Below, in pieces: positions 56,261-64,000 of a DNA stretch of 64,000 bases (the stretch's first letter is position 1; each line of letters opens with the position of its first letter). Origin of the DNA: Cristatella mucedo. Its lineage: Eukaryota > Bryozoa > Phylactolaemata > Cristatellidae. Where the stretch lies: NCBI GenBank assembly GCA_009760855.2, contig WPIO01000168.1:303001-367000 (forward strand). The letters run 5' to 3'. The notes beneath the pieces were generated by a model. That model searched no databases and was not told where the DNA came from. It worked only from the letters and a program-made list of their open reading frames with translations. The position numbers and the translations under genes were made by a program.

Positions 56261-57885
56261 CGAAACCGACTAGCTCCCTCTGCCTCCGCAGGCTCACCAG
56301 TCCATCTGCAGCCGTCGCGGTCTCTAGATATTTCGTCGAAGCGCTGACACTGTGCACTGCATCTCTGAGCTCTCAAGAGTCGTGACAGCCTGGGCTGAAA
56401 GTCGTATTGATTGATAGTCGCCTGATGGTGGTGGTGTTGTTGAGCGGCATCTCGTGATGCCGCACAGCGAGGCAATGTTGCGACCCTACCGCGTGTGAGG
56501 GCGGCAGCAATGCGGCTGCTGCTACGCACAGCGATTCCGTTTTTACTTCAACCGCAACCGCTGCTACATACGGTGGCATTTTCTCGGGCAGAGGTTTGTC
56601 TGCTGACAGTCTGCCTCGTGCCTGTGCCTCCCTTATTGCGAGGAACAGCAAGGTCATCAAGGTCGTACTGTTTGTTATGGCTCTAGCTAGTATTATCGCT
56701 AGCGTTGTACTACCGCCTGGGTCGGTTCACGAGGTTGTTGTTGCTTCGCTTTTTTTGCATCACTATCGCCACAGTGTCACCGGTTGAACGAGGCATGTGC
56801 ACACGGGATTGCTTGCTGGTGAGGGTTTTTAGCCTTGGCGTGGTGGTGGCACCGTGCGGCATTGTAAGTTCAAGTCGGTGCACCTAGAATCGCTTCAGGC
56901 CATCATGCTGGTGGATATGTAGCTTACTTTGAAAGTGAATCAGTTGTCATCATTAAACCAATTGTCGATTGGAGGCCATAGCTCATTCCTTGGTCGTCTT
57001 CAGTTTGCATGTGAGAGTGGACACCCTCACATGCAAACTAATCGTCGTATATAGGAGAACACCATCCGGCAGATTAATGTCTGTGCTGCAGGTTACCCTG
57101 TTTGAATTTGATTCCTCAAACATCCTGTGCTTAGGCTTCTGGCAGCCGAAATTTTCTTCACCGACCCCTTAGTTTCTGAGCTTTTTCGTTTTAATGAGAG
57201 GTGTCTTTATTTCAAGACTGCCTAAGTCTTCATTTACTGCTACGAAAGCCGATCTGTTGATAGAGTGGTCGTATGATGCAGGGAGATTCTTAGTGACCGA
57301 CCGAAGAAGGCCTGCCGGTAGGTATGACTAATGGCGACATCGTTAAACTAATTTTATATTACATTTTATTTAAACATTATGCTAAGCAGGTCCTGTTTTG
57401 AGTAGCATATCCGAGGACAGCTCATGCACAGTCGCAATGAAGATCTTGACTAATTAAAGTGAGAAAATCCACCCATCACTCAGCAAGATGGCAGGTGCAC
57501 TTTCATCAGGCAGAAAGGTGGCGAAGCGTTGTCTTCCTTGACGAAATTACTAAGACTCAGCAAAGCGAGTCTACAAACAGCTCTCGTATCAGCAGAATAC
57601 CCGAATGTACTTTCTCGCCGCGATAGAAAGCTGCCTCCACGACTCCGTGAGCCTGCTGTGGACCTGACTTCTTCGTGACACCATCGGCTGGCTACATGGC
57701 GACTAGAATGCAAGCCACGTAATCAGTGTCATGCATTTATTGGACAGCCTCTTAAATTCCGCCTGTTAAATTACCTCGCTAATAATCAAGGGGTTACCTA
57801 TCTATCCTCGATCAGGCTGTCCAAAAGAAAGCTAGATGCCTCTGCTGACCAAAACATGGATGATACCCTTGTGGTTTGTGTTTCT

Positions 57886-57888
<3 letters not shown>
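56261..57888. other. NAB 3' flank and probable 3' UTR
   Basis: Free of LINE and SINE homology. ATTAAA occurs at 56952-56957 and may serve polyadenylation. A 14-bp perfect hairpin lies at 57002-57039. No coding exon recognised. Confidence 0.45.
57002..57039. repeat. 14-bp perfect hairpin, 10-nt loop
   Basis: agtttgcatgtgag (57002-57015) and ctcacatgcaaact (57026-57039) are exact reverse complements around a 10-nt loop. Confidence 0.88.

Positions 57889-57949
<61 letters not shown>
57889..57949. repeat. (GT)n microsatellite
   Basis: About 60 bp of GT dinucleotides. Confidence 0.96.
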
Positions 57950-57951
<2 letters not shown>

Positions 57952-58320
57952 TCGCGTGCGTGTGTATGATTCAAGTCTAGACACTGGGCTTGCAGGCACT
58001 CTGCCGGTGCAGGCAGAGTGGTGGTGCCCTAAACCAACCCAGGATCGAACAGCAGTTGAACGTGACCAAGGGATGGGCCCGTGCCCAGCTGTGGTCTGGT
58101 GGCCTGTGGTTTATCCACAGGCCGGCTTTGTCCTACCGCTAACTCACGGGATGAGTTGTGGCTGGGAGGGAGTGAGAGACTCGAGTAAGAACACCGGCAG
58201 AGGGGGAGAGCAGCTGCATTGGGGAGCGCTGTGGCGCCAGGGAAAATACACGACGTTGTATGCCAGCTTCGGTGTTCTGCGTGCTTCTGCGTGCTTCTGC
58301 GTACGTGGGCGTTGGGAGAG

Positions 58321-58321
<1 letters not shown>
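57950..58321. other. Unassigned spacer
   Basis: Three copies of a 10-bp unit (gcgtgcttct) near 58278-58302. Nothing else recognised. Confidence 0.4.
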
Positions 58322-58358
<37 letters not shown>

Positions 58359-58537
58359 TACTTGATAAAGCGCCCTCAGAGAACTTAATCTCTTTCTAGG
58401 CGCTTTACATTTGCTGCAATGGGAAATGCAATTAAATGGTAAGTAAAATCATGCTTGAAAAACAAACAAAATGAATAACGTGGTAAGGGGTGATATGCAC
58501 AGGGTCAGCATGCAAATGTGGTTAGTGGAGAATATAA
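58322..58537 (-). mobile_element. LINE-A 3' end, truncated at a SINE2
   Basis: (AAT)n at 58324-58357, intact stem-loop and part of the 3' UTR. At 'gtggttagtgg' the homology switches directly to SINE2. Confidence 0.85.
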
Positions 58538-58680
58538 ATATAATTCATTTGTATAGCTCTCAAGAGAACTTAATCTCTATTCAGGTGTTTTACATATGCT
58601 TCGGGGGCTCGAGCCCGCGACCTCAGCCACACAGACCTTGGCCGGGGCGAGCGCCTTAACCGCTGGACCAATCCAGCTCG
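58538..58680 (-). mobile_element. SINE2 copy abutting LINE-A
   Basis: On the minus strand: 'gagctggattggtccagcgg', 'ttaaggcgctcgcc', B-box region 'gcgggctcgagcccc', 'gaagcatatgtaaaac', and the tail 'agagattaagttctcttgag' ending 'acaaatgaattatattta'. Confidence 0.85.
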
Positions 58681-58835
58681 GCATTAATCTACAGCCCTGG
58701 TAGCTGTATTTCTGAGATCACCCTACCCAGTTTTTTAGTCCATGTGATGTAACACAAGGTCGGCGGTAGGTTTCTATTGTTGTGAGCTAATCGCTTGGTT
58801 ATAAAGCATGCGGTTTTTCACAAGGGCTATCAATC

Positions 58836-59765
58836 ATAATAATAATAATAATGTACTTGATAAAGCGCCCTCAGAGAACTTAATCTCGGATTAAATTCGG
58901 AATCGCAATCGGTTCGCAATCCGTTCGCAATCATCATAGCCTCTCCCTTTTGCAATAAACCGACCTCCTTCTGGCGACCTCTAAAATTGTTTTTAGAGGA
59001 GTTTTCTGACTGGATGAGGTTTGTACGACGTATTGGTAAACAGTTAGATTCCGAAAAGCAGGTGGTACGATGCTTGGCCTGGTGGGGGAGTAGATCTGAG
59101 AGGTAGGCTGGAACCAAGGAATGAAGTGACCTAAAAGCATGCTCAATGACAACAAGCATAACATGGTTATAGGTGACATGCTCTGAAATATGGGGTACCT
59201 CAGGGCTCCGTGCTAGGTCCAGTTCTTTTCATGGTTTATACTCTCCCTCTTGCTGATGTGATTGCCAAGCACAATCTAGGCTTTCACTTCTATGCAGATG
59301 ACACTCAGTTGTACCTTTGCTTTGATCCCTACCAGCCTTCGAGCACCTCAAATTCTCTCTGGTGAGTTGGTGACTGGTGAGTTGGTTTTTATCGTCATTC
59401 AATTTATGAAATGATGCTGCCATCCATCTGCAGATACCATCAATACATGCAGCAAGGGAGTTGTGAGAAGTCCACGTGTTGGAGGGGCTGACAGGGATCA
59501 AAGCACAACGTCACTGCTGAGTGTAATCTGCATACAAGTGAAGCACGTATGGCATCCCGTCTCGGCTGTGCCTTGCTTTAAGGAAGCGATTGACCTATAG
59601 TTTGAAAGGTGGCCGATCCCTGTTGTGATGCACACCTTATCAAAACACGCAGCCATGCATTGCATCACCTAACCATTTGATCGCGCTTCCTTTGCTGCAA
59701 ATGTAAAGTGCCTAGACAGAGATTTGAGCTCTCCGAGGGCATTATAGCAAATATATTATATTCAC
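58836..59765. mobile_element. Patchwork of LINE-A fragments in alternating orientation
   Basis: 58836-58890 is a tail (-), 59010-59183 is a C-terminal coding and UTR piece (-), 59187-59360 is the RT core (+, GVPQGSVLG type through [14 protein letters not shown]), 59375-59550 is the same RT region in the opposite orientation (-), and 59650-59765 is a 3' end (+). 58891-59009 is unrelated sequence. Confidence 0.75.
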
Positions 59766-59792
59766 AATTGTTATTATGTGCTTGCCTTGCAG

Positions 59793-60029
59793 ACATTCGA
59801 TTCTGGATGTCGGCAAATTTCCTAAACTAAACGACGATAAAATGGAACTGCTACTCGTAGGACACCCTAAGCGTAGGGCTTGACTACAAGACGTTGCTCA
59901 TCTAATAGATGATGGTGTTGTGTGACTGTCACCATGTACTCAGAATTAAGGTGTCGTTTTCGACAGCTGTCTAAAATTGAAAGCTTCGTTAAGACTGCTT
60001 CCACAGCTAACCATTACGTTCAATCCCTC
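59793..60029 (+). mobile_element. LINE-B fragment joined directly to LINE-A
   Basis: Matches the '[17 protein letters not shown]' to 'TASHHIRSL' region of LINE-B, with frame breaks. It ends exactly where LINE-A homology begins, in the shared bases 'caatccctcagggc'. Confidence 0.72.
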
Positions 60030-61225
60030 AGGGCTCCGTGCTTGGTCCTGTTCTTTTCACCTTTCCTCTTGCCGATGTGATTGCCAAGCACAATCCAGGC
60101 TTTCACTTCTTTGCAGATGACACTCAGTTGTACCTTTGCTTTGATCTCTCCCAGCCCTTGAGCACGCCGAATTCTCATTCTCTTAACTCTCTTGATGCAT
60201 GCATTGATGACATCCGAACATGGATGGCAGCATGTTTTCTTAAATTAAGCGATGATAAAATCAACTTACTAATTCTGGGCAAAACAACTGTGATTCAGAA
60301 ATGGGAAATACTAACGCTCAAATTCGGCTCTGCCAGCATATCTTCCGTTGAATCTGCACGAAATGTAGGTGGCATGTTCCAAAGTGACCTTGGGTTAGGC
60401 GATCACATCAGCTCCACGATCAAGTCTGCCCACTTTCAGCTACACAACGTTGCTAAAATTTCGGGCTTGTTTAGACAGGGATAACACATCTAAGTCGGTC
60501 CATTCATTTGTGACCTCCCGTCTTGACTTGTGTAACTCACTGCTTGATGGTCTAGAGGTTTGTGCAACCAGGCACTTACAGCTGGTGCAAAACTCTGCAG
60601 CTAGGCTTGTCTGTCGTGAGCATTGCAGTTGCCACATCACACCACTTCTCGCTGACCTGCACTGAATACCAGTCAAGCAACGGATCGACTTCAAAGTTTA
60701 GTCACTCGCTTTCAGATCTCTTCATTCTTTGGCTCCATTCGATCTACTGCCCACCAGGCATCGTACCACCCGCTTTTCGGAATCTAACTGCTTACCTATA
60801 CCTCGTACAAACCTCAAATCCTTTGGAGACCGTGCATTCAGCTCGTATGCTCCCAAAGCCTGGAACTCGCTCCCGACTTGCGTCACGACATCCCATGACT
60901 TAACCACATTTAGAGAGAAATTTAAAACTAAGAAATTAAACTTAAGAAATTAAAAAATTATTTATCACAGCACTTAGTGGGTCCATGTGATGCGTCCTTT
61001 TATGTGCTTATGCATGCTGACACTGTGCATGCTGCCACTAACCATACTTGCATGCTGACACTGTGCATGTCACCCCTAACTATGTTATTCTTGTTGTTTA
61101 ATGAGCATGCTACTACTAACCATTCAATCATGCTTCCTATGCAGCAAACGTAAAGCGCCCAGAAAGAGATTGAGTTCTCTGAGGGGACTTTATCAAGTGT
61201 TGTTATTATTATATTATTATCTATC
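60030..61225 (+). mobile_element. LINE-A copy from RT core to tail
   Basis: Starts in '[17 protein letters not shown]' and runs through [14 protein letters not shown] (YADD changed to FADD), the C-terminal region (two frames, break near 60450) and 3' UTR. It ends with the stem-loop and an ATT-rich tail at about 61200-61225. Confidence 0.87.
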
Positions 61226-61227
61226 AT

Positions 61228-61660
61228 TAGGAACTGTCTTATGCTGACCTACAAGGCCGCCACAGTTTGGCTCCTTCATACCTAGCTGAATTGCTGCACC
61301 AGTTTCAGCCTCGTCAAACCTTCAGGTCCTGTGTGGCCAAAGAATTCGTTGCATTCCTTGGCTTACAGACTGTTGGTCGTAGAAGCTTTTTCTCTGCAGG
61401 TCCAAGGTTGTGGGACTCTCTTCCACAACGACAACTACTTTGCTGCTGCCGACTATGGCTCATTCTTTGCAGCAGTCTTGAGCTGCCACTTCCATACTAC
61501 TCACTATCTCAACTGCTCTCCTGACTCTGTTATGCTTACCACTTTCTCTTTGTTGCATGAAATGAAACCTGCTGTTAGTGAGCTATACAAAACTTTCCTG
61601 CCTAACACCCATAGAGACTGCGGTTTTGGAGTTACAGACGGAGATGAATTACATTAAATT
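61228..61660 (+). mobile_element. LINE-B 3' fragment
   Basis: From '[14 protein letters not shown]' to the LINE-B terminus (gttacagacggagatgaatt) with ATTA repeats at about 61648-61660. Confidence 0.82.
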
Positions 61661-61664
61661 ACAG

Positions 61665-62160
61665 CTAATAATGAAATTATTCAGTACCCTAAGAGGACCA
61701 AACTTCTTACCATGCACTGTACATACGCTGGACGAGAAGCTGTCTGCACAGTGTCTGCAGCAAGGACAATTCATAAGGGCACAGAAAATGTGGTGAGTTT
61801 GCAGTCTTTCTTTGAAAAGTCAGGGACTGTGACGTCAGTCGGCATCAAAGCTAATGGCACGGTCTCAAAAGGGGTGAACAATTAGCACATCGAACCAACA
61901 TCTGAGTCAGATGAGCAAGTGCAAGGTCAGGGTCAATATAGGGAGGTCAGGGTCACTGCAAAGACCGGACGAGAAAGTAACTCACGTAGGCAGGCTGAAG
62001 CAAGAGAATGCGGCAAATTAAAGGTGAGTGACACATTTGTTTTAGGGCGGCACGCTGCTTGATGGGGAGCCAATGCAAGTAGGTGAGAACTGGTGCACTT
62101 GTGGCGGTTGTGACTTAATAACGACAGACAAACCTGGACAAGCAGAAGTTTGCCTGTTAC
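61665..62160 (-). mobile_element. Highly diverged LINE-A-like copy
   Basis: The order of landmarks (terminal region, UTR, 'gagtgacac', 'gccaatgcaagtaggtgag', 'aataacgacagacaaacct') follows LINE-A, but identity is low. It could be an older, separate family. Confidence 0.5.
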
Positions 62161-62339
62161 GATGACTTTGTGCCCTGAGCGACTTGACTCCTGCTTTGTC
62201 CTTTGTCCTTACTGAGCTTGACAGCCTGAGAGCCTGTCTGGTTAAGCCTGTGGATCAAAATAAGTAGTAACAATCCTGATTGCTACGGTTGTGAAGGAAT
62301 GTCACACCCTTTGCCAGCCCCCCTCTGATAAGGTACTCA

Positions 62340-62465
62340 TTCTGCACAACCCGGGGGGCCCCGTGGTTTCGTGTCCTGCATCTGTTATTGCCCACTGCAA
62401 GCCGTGGTGATAGCAGGTAACGCTCTTCTGCCGCTATATATATATAAATGAGGCTGTATATATAA
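62340..62465 (+). mobile_element. SINE1 fragment
   Basis: 'tattgcccactgcaagccgtg', 'gtgatagcaggta', 'gctcttctgccgctatat' and 'gaggctgtatat'. The head is missing or diverged and a short TA run lies inside. Confidence 0.68.
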
Positions 62466-62717
62466 ATCAGCCTCGACCCTACTTCTGCCCTCTGAGGCCC
62501 GCCGCCCCAATAATCGTCGGAGAAGGCTGAGCATCTGATTCAGTGCATACTTCCGAGGCATTAGTATCGTATGCATGTGATCATGTGATCCGGTGACATT
62601 TAAAAGCTTTATGAGGAGCGTCAGGGCTGGGTCCCAAGATGGTGAGATGACGTCACCAAAAAGAGCCCCCCTTCCGTGCTGCATGCAGCACGGGAGAGGT
62701 AGACCCATCAGATCTTA

Positions 62718-63165
62718 TCTTATCAGATCTACTCCCCCATGAGACCAAGCATTGCACCGCTTGCTTTTTGGAATCCAACCGTTTACCTATACCTCGTACG
62801 AACCTCAAATCCTTTGGAGATCGTGCCTGTAGTTCGTATGCTCCACAAGCCTGGAACTCACTTCCGACTTGTGACAAGACATCCCCTGACTTGACCACAT
62901 TTAAAAATAAACTAGGTAACTTTTAAAAAGAAAACATATCTTCTTATCAGAGCTTTAATGGGTCCCTGTGATTCGTCCTTTGTGTGTTTTTTCGTGCTAA
63001 CACTGTCCTTGCTGCCACTAACCGTATTTGCATATTGACCCTGTGCATGTCACCTCTAATCGTGTTACGCTTGTCGTTCATTAAGTACAAGCAATGTAAA
63101 GTGCCAAGAAAGTGACTGATTTCTCTGAGGGTGGTATAACAAATGCATTATTATTATTTTTATTA
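62718..63165 (+). mobile_element. LINE-A C-terminal and 3' end
   Basis: Begins 'tcagatctactcccccatg' in the SDLLPHQ codons, continues to the LINE-A stop, the 3' UTR, a mutated stem-loop (gtgccaagaaagtgactg) and an ATTATT tail. Confidence 0.83.
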
Positions 63166-64000
63166 AATACTGGTCTGCATGTGCAGCCGAAGCTGCTGGC
63201 GGAGCCCGCAGACCACCGAAATGGTGGAGCCTTGAAATAAATACTGCAATGAATCGTCATACCGATCAAGACGAATCGTTTTCTTTCGAAACCAGAACCC
63301 AACTGAAGGCACACAAGCAGGAAAGCCGGCATGTAGACTAGCCTTCGTCGGCCTATAAGTAATCGTCGCCCTTTTTTGTTGCTTGCAGCAGCAGCGGTTT
63401 CTGATAAATCTGCACGAGCAGCATGGAGTGCTAAGGCAACGTGCTAGTATCGACGAATTTATTTCTACAAGTAGCAAATACCTTAAGTATTAGGGCCTCA
63501 CGGACAAATGGCAGACACCGCACACATCGATCGACGAAAGCTTTGCATATTTGCACACACTGAGTAGTAGTAGACTGCTTGAGGGCACAAAATGAGTTTG
63601 CATAAAAAGGGCTCGCATATGCAAAGGCACAGCTTGCAATTAAGATGCAAAGTAACAGCATAGTAAGTAGAACTACATTACATTACAGAATATACACCAC
63701 CAAACGTCAGCCAAACGCTGCCGATGCTAAACAACGAGCCTAAGCCATCGCTAAGCAACAAGAAAGAAATGTTGCTAAGCGACGAGCCAACACTGTCGAG
63801 ACAATAGCTTACAAGGCCAAGGAAGCGGTGCGTGCCACGGCGCGGATTGCCACGAGCGACTCCTGGAGAGGCGTGAGCGCACGGAGGCGTGGCGACCCGT
63901 TGGAGCTGTTGCCATGGCAGCGGAATGACGAGCTCGGACTGGCGTGCAGCACACGTGGTACATTGCTACAGCGCTCACTGGGCAATCGACTAAATTTCGA
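63166..64000. other. Unique right-edge sequence with RFX-like motifs
   Basis: No LINE or SINE homology is seen after the tail. GTTGCCATGGCAGC (63909-63922) is one base from the palindromic RFX X-box GTTGCCATGGCAAC. Half-site-like segments cgctaagcaac (63749-63759) and gttgctaagcgac (63771-63783) lie nearby, and the sequence becomes more GC-rich. It may be the edge of a promoter for a gene outside the window. No coding exon could be supported. Confidence 0.4.

Overview
The window is metazoan nuclear DNA, almost certainly from an invertebrate, though the sequence does not settle the phylum. It carries two spliced protein genes with GT/AG introns, both on the + strand. One is a complete FET-family RNA-binding protein gene (FUS/EWSR1/TAF15/cabeza type; 14558-23816, 15 coding exons, 520 aa). 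The other is a NAB-type EGR co-repressor gene (36906-56260, 8 coding exons, about 707 aa once a single-base frame break in exon 6 is allowed for). A candidate last exon of a membrane protein lies at 6159-6484. A CpG-rich, hairpin-rich block at 30.1-31.4 kb looks like a promoter or 5' exon region, possibly of NAB.

Most of the rest is retroposon debris. Two LINE families, called LINE-A and LINE-B here, have reverse transcriptases of L2/CR1 type with FYADD motifs. LINE-A ends in an (ATT)n-type tail preceded by a conserved stem-loop. LINE-B ends in repeats of ACATT. Every copy is 5'-truncated and none shows an endonuclease domain. Two tRNA-derived SINE families are also present. SINE1 has a tRNA-like head and a tail unrelated to either LINE. 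SINE2 has a tRNA-like head joined to a tail that closely resembles the 3' stem-loop of LINE-A, which points to a LINE/SINE mobilisation partnership.

Layout: 0-5.5 kb LINE-A copies; 5.5-7.9 kb mostly unique, with the candidate membrane exon; 7.9-13.7 kb LINE-B and LINE-A, including a LINE-A nested in a LINE-B with a 7-bp target-site duplication; 14.0-24.0 kb FET promoter and gene, with little transposon content; 24-30 kb SINE2, LINE-A and LINE-B pieces and an unidentified 650-bp block; 30.1-31.4 kb CpG island; 31.4-36.3 kb repeats; 36.3-56.3 kb NAB, whose large introns are loaded with LINEs, SINEs, CAG tracts and perfect inverted repeats; 56.3-58.3 kb unique NAB 3' flank; 58.3-63.2 kb a dense LINE/SINE patchwork; 63.2-64 kb unique sequence with RFX-like motifs that may begin a neighbouring promoter.

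The two host genes are not obviously related in function. FET proteins act in transcription and RNA processing, and NAB proteins bind EGR-class zinc-finger activators and repress them. All exon boundaries were read by eye from splice consensus and reading-frame continuity. No alignment or database search was run.
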